Positions 9,901 through 18,299 of a DNA stretch of 55,617 bases are shown piece by piece. Within the stretch, counting starts at the first letter, position 1, and every line of letters starts with the position of its first letter. The stretch lies in the IMG/VR virus record IMGVR_UViG_3300024231_000789, positions 1 through 55,617 of that record; one strand, written 5' to 3'. Source of the DNA: a virus. Made by a program: the position numbers and the translations under genes. Under the pieces are notes generated by a model. It saw only the letters and a list, made by a program, of their open reading frames with translations, was not told the DNA's origin and did not search any database.

Positions 9901-10242
9901 ATCGTCTTTATCTATAGCACTCTCACCAAATTGTGTGGCATCACTTGCACTGTTTAATTGATCTTCATCTACTAGTACACAGTCTATCCTAGTAGGCCCA
10001 GTATTTTGTATTGAGTGTATTTTTAAAACTCTACCTTGGCTTGTAGTTGCAATATAATCACCAACATTAATATCTCGTGCATCATACTGGCCTTTTATCA
10101 TTCCAGTAGTGCCGCTATGTAATTGGGCAGTTACATCAATACTTGCATTATATGTATAGACAAAACCATGCTTCACATCTAGAGGATCTAGTTGTGTTAG
10201 TCTTACTGACAACAGTTTAGGAGAGTCTATGACAATTCCCAT
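6943..10242 (-). CDS. Long tail-fibre protein with GDYxxLxNKP repeats
   Basis: 1099 residues. The N-terminal 170 residues form a non-repetitive beta-rich domain that probably attaches to the baseplate or another fibre. Residues about 275-935 hold about 15 copies of a G(D/N)Y(N/D)xLxNKP(x)(I/L) motif. Between them are heptad-like stretches of the form ETYVDxxIA or YVTDTELATAI. This is the usual make-up of trimeric phage fibre shafts. The C-terminal 165 residues are a non-repetitive Thr/Asn-rich beta domain, likely the receptor-binding head. It heads a run of fibre genes transcribed leftward. Confidence 0.85.
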   Translation of the reverse strand: MGIVIDSPKLLSVRLTQLDPLDVKHGFVYTYNASIDVTAQLHSGTTGMIKGQYDARDINVGDYIATTSQGRVLKIHSIQNTGPTRIDCVLVDEDQLNSASDATQFGESAIDKDDGILFELREGKPYLFPLPDVLPGGLTQEFAIQILSRFNFASKDKNVTVEQDAHGFLVGETLSLTPTGWQPDETEPTGVVVKQDDDTFSVRLFGTKTYMELPGDLGTIYYWDNVDRMLTAQPSVNTGNKLFQKMSSTETLLLSGGSVPHDMATGPHFSGNYNDLKNKPIIPSDVSNLTDSNNLLNTVTNISQLTNDSDYTTKQYVDQQIASLDGDVDIDLQGYVTTVELNTAISNLPNAFSGDYDDLSNKPSLFNGQYSSLVGAPTVPADVKDLTDNDNLIFNRDYNALTNKPTIFDGDYNSLSNKPTIPDVSGLASETYVDDAIALSNAFSGDYNDLTNKPTIFDGNYNSLTNKPQLFDGNYNLLINKPEIPDKTSDLTNDSGFITTITMSHILNALGYTPADAASVFNGDYNSLANLPVLNDYITSTDLSDFRTESQILNLINSSISSGIDLDYNNLLNKPTIPSDVSQLTDTTNLLERFTGNYNDLSNKPNLSEFITETEIDSKIASAVTGGTVDLSNYVTDTELATAIAGVSGGNVDLSDYYTKTQVDALIPDVTGLASETYVQTQIAQASLGGGVDLSTYVTDTELATELGNLDVSDLTDTNGLLGGGGGSGSVDLTGYATETFVNQQVAAASIGGIANLDDLSDVAVGSLPQSANASEHYLLEYNPVTSLWESNDFGSIFATQSYVSATVATALTDGEINLDGYATEQFVEQKLVERGNHFSGNYFDLANRPQLFSGSYLDLTNVPTRKEYTLTSNGSSLSLIETEADPDQVVATIDFADLGIGFSGDYSDLTNRPSLFSGNYDDLNNKPYIPSIAGLSTEAYVDNRWAEPTITGDRFYTDDIEYQATVNQKTSIVSHVANKRDLVIAIQTTDATEVEALLEGGTPIAIEDNTTAKFSVTYVATSGTDHTSFVVSGIISRTGGNITLIGNNNTIITADSGTSWTGSIVANATNNSLKINVQGTANNTVDWTIFVEIIEVIR
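7448..9440 (-). repeat. Fibre shaft repeats (GDYxxLxNKP)
   Basis: About 15 degenerate protein repeats visible by translation, for example FSGDYNDLTNKPTIF, DGNYNSLTNKPQLF and FTGNYNDLSNKPNL. Spacing is irregular because coiled segments lie between them. The similar DNA segments could recombine and change fibre length. Confidence 0.8.
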
Positions 10243-10243
10243 A

Positions 10244-11023
10244 TTACATTACCACATTTATTAATGCATGTCCGTTCGCATCAGCACCTGTAGCTGCTGT
10301 ATTAACTTTAATTGTAAACACCGTTGTAAGTGTCTCAGGTGTTGTCTTAACAATATATGTAGCTGTAGGAAATCTCATACGATATTCATTTGTCTGCGCA
10401 TCATATCCCATGTATACAACACTTTTGACACTGCGACCAAATCCGTGTACAAATGTTATATCTGTACCGTTTACTGTAGCTGTAACGCCTGCTGGTAAAT
10501 TATCAATTGTTGTTGGCTCACCATTACTATCAAAATTAATTTGAGATGTCCAAGATGAACTATTTGATAGTGCTGCACCATCTAATTCTAATGTAATATC
10601 ATTTGCTGTTTCGTTTGCAGTAATACCTGATCCAGTTTTAATAGTTTTGAACTCTAATCTGTTATTGGCAAACTGTTTAAAAATTTTATTTCCGTCACTT
10701 ACTAAGTTGACAGCATCTGTAACAACTGGTTGGCTCGAGCTACCATTGTTAAGTAAATATGTGTTTGTAGTTCCTTGCGGAATATCATCTGTAGTCAGAT
10801 TTTCTAGCTTATGTATTAATAAACTAATATTTGATTCTGTTGTATCAATTCTACGTTCTGTCTTTGCACCTAAAAATACATATTGTTCTGCTTGAACTTC
10901 TGATAACGAATTTACTTCAACAAGGTTTCCCGCAACCTCATCGTATACATAAATCTTATCATGTTCTAATTTAAAGTCTGCATTTGCGCCTGATTTGATA
11001 CGTGTCACTCTTGTATTTGGCAT
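10244..11023 (-). CDS. Tail-fibre/baseplate-associated structural protein
   Basis: 259 residues, beta-rich, Thr/Asn/Val-rich, one gene upstream of the long fibre with a 1-nt gap. The N-terminus (MPNTRVTRIKSGANADFKLEH) and internal segments such as DDIPQGTTNTYLLNN are typical of short fibre or fibre-connector subunits. The C-terminal half contains an immunoglobulin-like beta pattern. Role inferred from composition and neighbours. Confidence 0.65.
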   Translation of the reverse strand: MPNTRVTRIKSGANADFKLEHDKIYVYDEVAGNLVEVNSLSEVQAEQYVFLGAKTERRIDTTESNISLLIHKLENLTTDDIPQGTTNTYLLNNGSSSQPVVTDAVNLVSDGNKIFKQFANNRLEFKTIKTGSGITANETANDITLELDGAALSNSSSWTSQINFDSNGEPTTIDNLPAGVTATVNGTDITFVHGFGRSVKSVVYMGYDAQTNEYRMRFPTATYIVKTTPETLTTVFTIKVNTAATGADANGHALINVVM

Positions 11024-11850
11024 TAAATGTCTCCTAGTGTAATAATTTCAATAATATCATCTTCTAGAATAAAACCTGATTGGAAAATAATTTTATTATT
11101 TTCTACAATATATTCTTGTTGATGTATTTTAACTCTGTTTACAAATACTTCTAGGAAATACTCTAATATTGGTAACAGGTTATTTTGTTGATCTAAAAAT
11201 TCATAATTCCCTTGATTTGCTACGCCCGATACTCTTTTACTATGAACTAGTTTAACATCTGTTTCATTTGTAATTGTATCAATGTGCAATTCATCTTCTT
11301 CTGTTACATCATAGAACACAATGCTATTGGCATCTGTAAATGTATATTCTGCAGGGTTTACTCTGCGTCCATTACGATATACAATTGTGTAGTTTTCATT
11401 TAGTTCTATAAATTCATTATTGTGTATTTTTCTAAACTGGTATTCGTGGCCTGGCCCTGGGCCTGCTAGTACTACTTGGCTGCTTTTTAGCTCCCCAGTA
11501 AATCCATCTGGACCTCCTAGTTTTGAAGCAATACTTGCATTTACGCTAATTACGAGAGAATCACCATCGTTACTTGGCTGTATGTCAATTAAGTTTCCTG
11601 ATTTAAGTGTACGTAATTCAATATCATTACCATTTACACCATCACCATTAAGTATGGTTTGACCCTTTACATTACTTGTAATACCTGTAATGTATAGTTT
11701 GCCCGTAAGTTTGTCAGCGGCAACACTGTTGACGAACATTTTTTTACTGTCATCATATACAAGAATATCGCCTTCGCCAATTGAATTGTCTAGACGTATA
11801 TCAGGTAAAGGTAGTGAACTAATCCCACCACTAAATGCTTTAATTGCCAC
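11023..11850 (-). CDS. Tail-fibre structural protein, GTG start
   Basis: 275 residues. It starts with GTG (MAIKAFSGGIS) behind a GAGGAG ribosome-binding site. It is beta-rich with fibre-like phrases such as VYRNGRRVNPAEYTF and FVNRVKIHQQEYIVENNKIIF, apparently two related ~90-residue units, each naming a reaction-free beta sandwich. Its stop overlaps the next ATG by 1 nt. Probably a fibre or fibre-adaptor subunit. Confidence 0.65.
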   Translation of the reverse strand: MAIKAFSGGISSLPLPDIRLDNSIGEGDILVYDDSKKMFVNSVAADKLTGKLYITGITSNVKGQTILNGDGVNGNDIELRTLKSGNLIDIQPSNDGDSLVISVNASIASKLGGPDGFTGELKSSQVVLAGPGPGHEYQFRKIHNNEFIELNENYTIVYRNGRRVNPAEYTFTDANSIVFYDVTEEDELHIDTITNETDVKLVHSKRVSGVANQGNYEFLDQQNNLLPILEYFLEVFVNRVKIHQQEYIVENNKIIFQSGFILEDDIIEIITLGDI

Positions 11851-11870
11851 GTTTTATCTCCTCGTTTGTG

Positions 11871-11878
11871 TATTTATT
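11871..11878 (-). promoter_or_regulatory. Late promoter variant AATAAATA
   Basis: AATAAATA 20 nt upstream of the GTG at 11850; it overlaps the end of the upstream gene. Confidence 0.4.
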
Positions 11879-12249
11879 TAGATTAAAAGAACTGCCTTAT
11901 CTAGTATACCATGCGTAATTGCATCATAAGAACCTGCTGCTAGGTAGTCTCTGTCTACTCTAACTCTAAGGTAAACAAAGTTTCCTTGGAAGGTAGTGCC
12001 TACTGTGGCAGTTTGATTTGTAAATTCTAGATATGAAGTTTCCTGGTCTAGTTCAATTATGAACCAGTCACTATCTGTAGGTGTTTCCATTAATGTAGCT
12101 TCTAAATAAATTTTTCCTGTAAAGTTGGAAACATGAAAGCTCATAGTTTGCAGTCCATCTGCATAACCATAATAACCGTCACCTTTGACACTTTCACTGG
12201 TGTATGATAATTCGTTTTGATTTGTTAAAACTATAACTGCGTTAGACAT
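11878..12249 (-). CDS. Small beta-rich structural protein
   Basis: About 123 residues from the ATG at 12249 (MSNAVIVLTNQN). A longer reading from TTG at 12258 is possible, but the ATG overlaps the upstream stop in the ATGNNTAA pattern (ATGTCTAA) used repeatedly here. It is beta-rich (SFHVSNFTGKIYLEATLMETP), resembling a small fibre or decoration domain. It lies in the fibre operon. Confidence 0.6.
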   Translation of the reverse strand: MSNAVIVLTNQNELSYTSESVKGDGYYGYADGLQTMSFHVSNFTGKIYLEATLMETPTDSDWFIIELDQETSYLEFTNQTATVGTTFQGNFVYLRVRVDRDYLAAGSYDAITHGILDKAVLLI

Positions 12250-12409
12250 CTTTACCAACTTCCACTAATACATTACCGCCAGCAAGTTCTTTAATAACTT
12301 CCTCAAGCTGACTAATAACTTCAGAGCTTAGAAGCTCACCAGGAGTATCTGAGTCACGTATAAGTTTACTCACTTTGACAACCATAATAGTTTCATTTAG
12401 CTTTGCCAT
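12242..12409 (-). CDS. Short helical protein upstream of fibre genes
   Basis: A 55-residue frame starting MAKLNETIMVVKVSKLIRD at an ATG with an AAAGGAG ribosome-binding site. A CATAAATA late motif lies 24 nt upstream. Its stop overlaps the next gene's ATG by 8 nt. It contains an amphipathic helix (SEVISQLEEVIKELAGG). No family is recognised. Confidence 0.6.
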   Translation of the reverse strand: MAKLNETIMVVKVSKLIRDSDTPGELLSSEVISQLEEVIKELAGGNVLVEVGKDV

Positions 12410-12432
12410 ATTTCTCTCCTTTAATATAATAG

Positions 12433-12440
12433 TATTTATG
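12433..12440 (-). promoter_or_regulatory. Late promoter variant CATAAATA
   Basis: CATAAATA upstream of the ATG at 12409 with AAAGGAG between. Likely start of the fibre transcript running to 6943. Confidence 0.55.
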
Positions 12441-12451
12441 CTATTTGGAGA

Positions 12452-13147
12452 TTATATTTCACTTAATAAAACTACCTTGTCTATATCGAATAATAAATCT
12501 GATTGGTATCTTAATTTGTAAAGCATAATAGATGCTTCATCATTTGTATAGAATGTAGGTAAATTTACAGTTCTATTTGGTGCGGCAGTTACATGATATG
12601 GCCAAGAATTATTTTTTAGATAAGATATATCAAAACGTCCATTTGTATAAACTATTCTGCTATCAGTAAAGGTATCATGTATAACATCAGCTGCTTCCTG
12701 TAATATTTCATTACTAGGCATACTTCTTTTGTTACGTCTGTAAAGATAATTACTTATGGGCTTTACTCTAAATTTATATTTTTTATAAAACAAACTATCT
12801 CTGTACAGTACATTTTCATCAAACTTTAATAATTCCTGCCTTTGCTCTAAATTTTTAGGAGTACATATTTCCTTAATATAAATTTGATATTCTGGTCTAT
12901 CAATTAAGTAGTTAATAAGTTTTTCACTATTTGTATATACTCTAAATTCAAAAGATCCCAACGCATGCGCCAACTGTCTAACTTTTTTATATTGGTTATC
13001 AAATAAATTAGGCAATGTAAGACGTTCTACATTTCCACCAAAATCATAAAAAGATAATCCTCCCAATGTAATCTTGGCGACATATTTACCATAATATCCC
13101 TTGTGTGATAAACGCCACGCAGGATGAGATGTAATATTTTTATCCAT
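12452..13147 (-). CDS. Hypothetical protein downstream of clpA
   Basis: About 231 residues when started at the ATG at 13147, which overlaps the clpA stop by 8 nt (ATGGATAA). A start at 13180 is possible but lies deep in clpA. The N-terminal 80 residues look beta-rich (YGKYVAKITLGGLSFYDFGG) and the rest is basic and Tyr-rich. No family is recognised. Translational coupling to clpA hints at a linked role, such as a substrate or adaptor, but this is positional inference only. Confidence 0.65.
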   Translation of the reverse strand: MDKNITSHPAWRLSHKGYYGKYVAKITLGGLSFYDFGGNVERLTLPNLFDNQYKKVRQLAHALGSFEFRVYTNSEKLINYLIDRPEYQIYIKEICTPKNLEQRQELLKFDENVLYRDSLFYKKYKFRVKPISNYLYRRNKRSMPSNEILQEAADVIHDTFTDSRIVYTNGRFDISYLKNNSWPYHVTAAPNRTVNLPTFYTNDEASIMLYKLRYQSDLLFDIDKVVLLSEI

Positions 13148-15425
13148 TTCTAATAAAAACTTCTTCCTTTGTTTTATCATAATCTACTCTAAGGGTGTAT
13201 GCTTTAGGATGATCCAGCATAAACCTTGCCATTGGTAGTTTTACTCTTTGATTAATTAAACGTGCTAATGGCCTTGCTCCCATAGTAGGGTCAAATCCTT
13301 TATCTTTTAACATCTCTTTTAAATTAGAAGTCCATTCAATTGCTACATGTCTATCTTGTACATATGTTTCAATCTCTTTTAAGAACTTATCAATAATGTT
13401 TGGCATCTCTTGTTCACTTAAAGAGTTAAACTTAACTATGCCATCAAGTCTGTTTCTAAATTCTGGAGCAAAGAAATTATTAATTGCACTTTCTACTGCT
13501 CTGTGATTAAATGTTTCTTCATTAAATCCAATACTTTTAATAGTTGCATCCTTTGCACCAAGGTTACTTGTCATAACTATGATAGCATTTTTAGCACTTA
13601 CAATTTTACCTGTACTTGATGTAATTGTTCCCTCATCTAACAAGGATAAAAGAACACTCATAAGATCTGGATGTGCTTTTTCTACTTCATCCATTAACAA
13701 GACACAATTTGGATTGTCCTCTAAATTACTAATAAGCAACCCGTCACCTGCCTTACCATCGCCATGTCCGACATAGCCTGGAGGAGAACCAATTAGTTTT
13801 GATACTGTATGACTTTCTTGATATTCTGCCATGTCATATCGAATAAGTTTCATCTTCATACTTTCTGACAGTCGTTTTGCAAGTTCTGTTTTACCTACAC
13901 CAGTAGGACCAGTAAATAGATAGCTTGCAACAGGCTTTTGTGGATCTTTAAGTCCTGCAAGTGAAACTGTGATAGCGTCTGTTACTGTGTCGATTGCTTC
14001 CTGTTGGCCAAAAACTTTAGACATTAAGTGTTGCTTAACATTATCATACTTTGTACTTGAGCTTTGATCATCTTGTTTACCTAAGTGTTCTATAGGAATA
14101 CCCACAAGGCTTGAAATCTCTTCTTTAATCATATCCTCAGTAATTAGACTTACCCGCATTTCTGCTGGCTGTATACGATTCTTAGCACACGCTCTATCAA
14201 TAAGATCAAATGCTTTATCAGGCAGTTGCTTATTAAAAATATACTGGTTACTTAACTCTACAGCTAGACCTGATACACCTTCTTCAAAGTCAACATCATG
14301 GAAACTGCCATAAGTTTCTAAAGTTGCATTAAGTATTTCCTTTGCCTCTTCAACACTAGGCTCATTTACTGTAACTTTTGTAAACCTTCGTGCTAACGCA
14401 CTTTCCTTTTCAATAATTTTCCTATATTCTTCGTCTGTTGTGGCACCAATAACTTTTAACTTACCACTACTTAATGCTGGCTTCAACATGTTACCTGCAT
14501 CCATACTACCACTACTACTACCTGCACCAATTAATGTATGTATTTCGTCAATAAAAAGAATAATGTCTGGTGTACTTTCCAATGCTTCTGCTAATTGTTT
14601 CATACGCTCTTCGAAGTCACCTCTGTATTTTGTACCTGCAACTAATTTGCCCATGTCCAATTCATAAACAGTATCTCCCACAATTGTATCTGGTACTGAT
14701 TCTTCTACTACTAGTTTCGCTAATCCTTGTACAATTGCAGTTTTTCCTACGCCACTAGGACCTGCAAGTATTACATTGCTTTTCTTCTTACGTGCAAGTG
14801 TTTGTACAACTTCTGCCAGCTCATCACGTCTACCAATTACATCGTCAAAATCCTGACTTTCAGCATTTAGATCTTTACAAAAAGACTTGATAACATCTAT
14901 ATTATTTTTTTGTACTTTAGTTTGTTGCTGTTGTTGGGGGATAGTATTAGGTCCATATGATCCACTAATATGTTGCTTATAAAAATCCGTTGCTGTATCT
15001 GTTTCAGACTCTGACATCCATTTAATAACTTTTGTTTTACTCAGTCCCATTTGATCACAAAAATTTGCACTTATAGATTTATCTTCACTTAAAATACTTA
15101 ACACCAGGTCTAGCTGATTAATTACACGTTTGCCCTGGAACAATGCTTGTGTAAGAGCTCTATTAAATACTCTCTCTAGCATTTGTGTTTTTCTAGGAGA
15201 TGGTTCCTCAATAGGATTAGTGACAAGCTCTTTGCAATCATGTTCTAGAAACTGCACTAGAGCCACCTGTAGTCCTTCATGATCCGCCGCAATTTCCAAA
15301 CACATATTTCTTATTTGCGGATCATCAAGCACCACTGCTGTCAAGTGCTCTATAGTCAAATAATCATGTTTAAATTTTTTAGCCAAATCTATAGCAGTAA
15401 GTAAAATTTGTTCAATATCAGTCAT
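13140..15425 (-). CDS. clpA: ClpA-type AAA+ unfoldase
   Basis: 761 residues, about the length of bacterial ClpA. An N-terminal Clp-N domain (1-145), the docking site for ClpS, precedes two AAA+ modules. D1 has Walker A GPSGVGKT (222-229) and Walker B FIDEIH. D2 has GPTGVGKT (506-513), MDEVEKAH and sensor FAPEFRNRLD. There is no ClpB-type middle coiled coil. The D2 loop KSIGF (IGF at 632-634) matches the ClpA IGL/F loop that docks ClpP, so it should feed a peptidase. ClpP and ClpS are encoded elsewhere in this window. It is coupled (ATGACTGA) to the J-protein gene upstream. Confidence 0.92.
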   Translation of the reverse strand: MTDIEQILLTAIDLAKKFKHDYLTIEHLTAVVLDDPQIRNMCLEIAADHEGLQVALVQFLEHDCKELVTNPIEEPSPRKTQMLERVFNRALTQALFQGKRVINQLDLVLSILSEDKSISANFCDQMGLSKTKVIKWMSESETDTATDFYKQHISGSYGPNTIPQQQQQTKVQKNNIDVIKSFCKDLNAESQDFDDVIGRRDELAEVVQTLARKKKSNVILAGPSGVGKTAIVQGLAKLVVEESVPDTIVGDTVYELDMGKLVAGTKYRGDFEERMKQLAEALESTPDIILFIDEIHTLIGAGSSSGSMDAGNMLKPALSSGKLKVIGATTDEEYRKIIEKESALARRFTKVTVNEPSVEEAKEILNATLETYGSFHDVDFEEGVSGLAVELSNQYIFNKQLPDKAFDLIDRACAKNRIQPAEMRVSLITEDMIKEEISSLVGIPIEHLGKQDDQSSSTKYDNVKQHLMSKVFGQQEAIDTVTDAITVSLAGLKDPQKPVASYLFTGPTGVGKTELAKRLSESMKMKLIRYDMAEYQESHTVSKLIGSPPGYVGHGDGKAGDGLLISNLEDNPNCVLLMDEVEKAHPDLMSVLLSLLDEGTITSSTGKIVSAKNAIIVMTSNLGAKDATIKSIGFNEETFNHRAVESAINNFFAPEFRNRLDGIVKFNSLSEQEMPNIIDKFLKEIETYVQDRHVAIEWTSNLKEMLKDKGFDPTMGARPLARLINQRVKLPMARFMLDHPKAYTLRVDYDKTKEEVFIRNG

Positions 15426-16104
15426 TTCTTAACCTTGTTATAAAACTTTCTAAGTTTTCTTCTGTCAGTATTGGTATGTTAACATCCACATGGATTACCA
15501 AATTACCACGTTTCTTTGTTTTTCTGTCATACAGTCCTTCATTAAGTACTGTAATTATATTTGTGTCTTTCATTATGTCCAATGGTATTTCAACTTCTAT
15601 GTAATTGCCTGTTGGTCCAAGTATAATAAAAGGACGTCTCTTTAATAAATTGATAAAGTCTAACTTTTTATATGTAGCTAGATGAAGTCCACGTCTTGTA
15701 TATTCTGGGTGGCTCAGTTCCTTTATGTTTATAATATATTTGTTCTTGCCGTCTCTGATATAAAATTTGTCATCTTTGAGGGCTCCTGGAGGTACACTTA
15801 CATTAATATATACTTCTTCCCCATCAATGTCAACAGATATAATTTCATTTAGTCCATGTACTTGTTGATGAATACTAAGGCTTAAATTAACCATTTTTGT
15901 ATCTGGAGCGTTTACAACAGGCACATGCTTTTTGTTCATTATAGCCTCGTATGCAGTACTAATTGATAGCCATTGCTTTATCGTACCGCCGCTGTCTGGA
16001 TGATATCTTTTTGCAAGTGTTTTATAGGCAGACTTTATATCCTGCATACTTGCATTGGGTCGAATTTTTAATATGTCCCAAGGGTTATTATTGTTCTTTT
16101 TCAT
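15418..16104 (-). CDS. J-domain co-chaperone (DnaJ/CbpA-like)
   Basis: 228 residues. The J-domain spans about residues 7-58 (NPWDILKIRPNASMQDIKSA, HPD at 35-37), the surface that stimulates DnaK. The zinc-finger and Gly/Phe regions of full DnaJ are absent. The remaining 165 residues look like the paired beta C-terminal client domains (INVSVPPGALKDDKFYI, VEIPLDIMKDTNIITVLNEG). It would act with host DnaK. It overlaps the outer spanin gene upstream and clpA downstream, placing chaperone and unfoldase in one operon. Confidence 0.85.
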   Translation of the reverse strand: MKKNNNNPWDILKIRPNASMQDIKSAYKTLAKRYHPDSGGTIKQWLSISTAYEAIMNKKHVPVVNAPDTKMVNLSLSIHQQVHGLNEIISVDIDGEEVYINVSVPPGALKDDKFYIRDGKNKYIINIKELSHPEYTRRGLHLATYKKLDFINLLKRRPFIILGPTGNYIEVEIPLDIMKDTNIITVLNEGLYDRKTKKRGNLVIHVDVNIPILTEENLESFITRLRND

Positions 16105-16444
16105 AGTATTGTTTATAGGCTGTTATTACTGCATTTTGCTGCTTTACAAGCTTCAATAAGTCAGTAACATTTAAAGTTAGTGCTTCGTAACCTTTTTCGT
16201 CTACAGCAAATACTACGATTTGTTTGTTTTCGTTCTTCAGTTCTTCAAAAACATCTTCTACATTATCAGGGGTTAGTACAATCCAGTTCAATGGACGTTG
16301 AGAGAATCTATCTACACTTGGAAGTTCCAAATTTGGTTTTTCCAATGGTGCTGATTTTATCGCTATAGATTGGGGTACACTAGAACAACTAGTTAGAACC
16401 ATCATTGATAGCATTAACGCAAGTAATATACTTGGCTTGTGCAT
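16088..16444 (-). CDS. Outer-membrane spanin lipoprotein (Rz1-like)
   Basis: 118 residues from the ATG at 16444, which has the best spacing to GGAG; an in-frame ATG at 16450 sits directly on it. A signal peptide ends in a lipobox (MVLTSCSS), so Cys would be lipidated and the protein anchored to a membrane. It is Pro-rich after the Cys. The start lies inside the 3' end of the preceding small membrane protein gene in a different frame, the classic arrangement of two-component spanins that fuse the membranes at lysis. Confidence 0.75.
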   Translation of the reverse strand: MHKPSILLALMLSMMVLTSCSSVPQSIAIKSAPLEKPNLELPSVDRFSQRPLNWIVLTPDNVEDVFEELKNENKQIVVFAVDEKGYEALTLNVTDLLKLVKQQNAVITAYKQYYEKEQ

Positions 16445-16856
16445 CTTCATCTCCTACTTCTGCTCCTGTTAATATTTCAAAGCATCTAAACAACTCTGTT
16501 GTACCTTTATTTAACACTTTTTCAATGTACTCAGGATCTTCAATTGCACGTTCTCCTACTGACATATCTCTACCGTCAGTACCTTGTCCAAATAATTTTT
16601 CTACATCCTCGACCTGTTTGCGAGCAGCTTCAAATTCTATTGTGAGTGTGTTAAATGCTTTTTGCATATTCTGCAAATCTTTTGCAAGTGCTTGGTTAGC
16701 TTCTGCTTGGATTGCAATAGCACCTTCCAGTTTTCCTTGATTTTCTGCATAGGTACGTAATGCTTTCTGTGTGTCCATATAATACCAATAAGCAACACCA
16801 GCAAACGCTGCGAAAGCTGCAAACATGATTAAATATACTTTAATTTTAGCAAACAT
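16389..16856 (-). CDS. Inner-membrane spanin (Rz-like)
   Basis: 155 residues: a short cytoplasmic start, one transmembrane segment (about 7-26, VYLIMFAAFAAFAGVAYWYY), then a long periplasmic coiled coil (about 30-95). Its 3' end overlaps the lipoprotein gene in another frame by 56 nt. This is type II topology, as in lambda Rz. Its ATG directly follows the infA stop. Partner and topology together support an inner spanin. Confidence 0.75.
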   Translation of the reverse strand: MFAKIKVYLIMFAAFAAFAGVAYWYYMDTQKALRTYAENQGKLEGAIAIQAEANQALAKDLQNMQKAFNTLTIEFEAARKQVEDVEKLFGQGTDGRDMSVGERAIEDPEYIEKVLNKGTTELFRCFEILTGAEVGDEDAQAKYITCVNAINDGSN

Positions 16857-17075
16857 TTACTTATACCTAAATACTATTCTTCCCTTTGTTAAATCATAGG
16901 GAGTCATTTCCAAATCTACTTTATCTCCTGAAAGGATTTTAATTTTATTTTTACGGATTTTACCGCTAACTATTCCTAATACAGTAACACCATTTTCTAG
17001 TTCTACTTTAAATGTAGCACCGGGCATACACTCTTTAATTATTCCTGTTACACTGATAGGTTCTTCTTTAGCCAT
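16857..17075 (-). CDS. infA: Translation initiation factor IF-1
   Basis: 72 residues ([15 protein letters not shown]), the length of bacterial IF-1. The OB-fold landmarks match E. coli IF-1 closely: [30 protein letters not shown] and the C-terminal [15 protein letters not shown]-1 binds the ribosomal A site with IF-2 and IF-3. The ATG at 17075 is preferred over longer readings because family homology begins there. A perfect TATAAATA ends 4 nt before the ATG with no Shine-Dalgarno, so the mRNA may be leaderless. The spanin gene follows with no gap. Confidence 0.95.
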   Translation of the reverse strand: MAKEEPISVTGIIKECMPGATFKVELENGVTVLGIVSGKIRKNKIKILSGDKVDLEMTPYDLTKGRIVFRYK

Positions 17076-17079
17076 ACTG

Positions 17080-17087
17080 TATTTATA
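17080..17087 (-). promoter_or_regulatory. Late promoter TATAAATA, leaderless spacing to infA
   Basis: TATAAATA-CAGT-ATG. Transcription starting about 6 nt after the octamer would begin at or beside the initiation codon. It overlaps the 3' end of the SGNH gene. Confidence 0.65.
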
Positions 17088-17823
17088 TAAACTTTGGCAC
17101 AATAAAGTTTTCTGAAAACAGACTATGTGAAGACAAATTTGGATGCCAATCATCAAGAAATTCTAAATTATTTTCTTTACACCAATCAACTAAACATTCG
17201 TCAATATAGTCTACCCCATACATATCAAATGCTTTTTTACATTTGGTCCAACGTTCAATAGTTTTTTTTGCAGATGCGCCTGGCCACCATCTATCTGTAT
17301 CGTCAGCAAGAGCACCTGTCCATCCTCTAAACACAAAAACATTCACTCCTGCTGCTGATAACATACAAAGTTTACTTACTACTCTTGTTAGTAATATATC
17401 AGAGTCATGTGTCTGTCTTTGATTTGTCTTTAAATCGTAGTATTTGCCAGTCCATACTGTAGTTTTTTTACTACCAAAATAGCAATCATTTTTTTGCCAA
17501 CGCCCGTCAGGTCCGCCTCCAACAGGCATCATATCTTTTGGATCTAAAGTTATATTATTTCTAGATAAAATATCATCACTATATATACCACCGGTTCTAG
17601 TAATTCCAGTAAGTTGGTATGCTATTGTGGTATTTTTTAAATCATTTGTTAACATATATTGATCAAGATAATCAAGTAACTGTTGGTTCCCACCTCCATT
17701 AAATGAGAATTGTATATGTTTATCCGGACATAAGTGTTCTTTAAGTTTTTTTGCCCATGACGTAGGTTGTCCGTTTAAATATGGAGTTAGACTACATCCA
17801 AGTGTTATTAAAGTTTTGGTCAT
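17083..17823 (-). CDS. SGNH/GDSL-like hydrolase
   Basis: 246 residues. The pattern fits an SGNH esterase fold: block I LGCSLT near the N-terminus (Ser11), a GGGN block about residue 45, and a C-terminal [10 protein letters not shown] carrying the Asp-x-His pair. Such enzymes deacylate lipids or surface sugars. In a phage a role on host glycans or virion glycans is possible. The Cys before Ser replaces the usual Gly-Asp-Ser Asp. Overlaps its upstream neighbour by 1 nt. Confidence 0.65.
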   Translation of the reverse strand: MTKTLITLGCSLTPYLNGQPTSWAKKLKEHLCPDKHIQFSFNGGGNQQLLDYLDQYMLTNDLKNTTIAYQLTGITRTGGIYSDDILSRNNITLDPKDMMPVGGGPDGRWQKNDCYFGSKKTTVWTGKYYDLKTNQRQTHDSDILLTRVVSKLCMLSAAGVNVFVFRGWTGALADDTDRWWPGASAKKTIERWTKCKKAFDMYGVDYIDECLVDWCKENNLEFLDDWHPNLSSHSLFSENFIVPKFI

Positions 17824-18299
17824 TAATATTCGTTTAGGAATTTAATACGTTCTGAAATTTCTTGGGCTTGTTTATTATATGTTTTTACATAATCTAAACT
17901 ACTATCTATAACTCTACTACTAAAATTTTCCTTACTCCAAGGAGTAGGTGTAGTGTTTTTATAACTAGTAAATTTAAAGTCACAACAATTGTTATCGACT
18001 CTTTCAACATCTTTAAGTATTTTTTCAATATTGAAAAAAAGTTTACTATCTCTGTCTAGTTCGACAAATACATTGTATTTTCCATTTTTGTTTGGTCCTT
18101 GGCTGATGTCTACATCTAAGAAATCATGTCCTGTTTCTAAAAACATACTTAAATCTTTAGCAGGGTCTTTATCCATTACCTCGAATGCAACCACAACAAC
18201 ATTTTCATCAGAACCAATTTTACTTTTAAATTGATCTATACTAATTGTGTCTGTGATAAGACTATTGAGATCGTTATTTTGTATTCCTTCATTCAGCAT
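17823..18299 (-). CDS. Hypothetical protein
   Basis: 158 residues, mixed alpha/beta (ENVVVVAFEVMDKDPAKDL), with a cysteine pair NNCCDFKF. It overlaps the upstream gene by 11 nt and the downstream by 1 nt. Arrangement suggests a virion-assembly transcript started by the late promoter at 18840. No family is recognised. Confidence 0.6.
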   Translation of the reverse strand: MLNEGIQNNDLNSLITDTISIDQFKSKIGSDENVVVVAFEVMDKDPAKDLSMFLETGHDFLDVDISQGPNKNGKYNVFVELDRDSKLFFNIEKILKDVERVDNNCCDFKFTSYKNTTPTPWSKENFSSRVIDSSLDYVKTYNKQAQEISERIKFLNEY

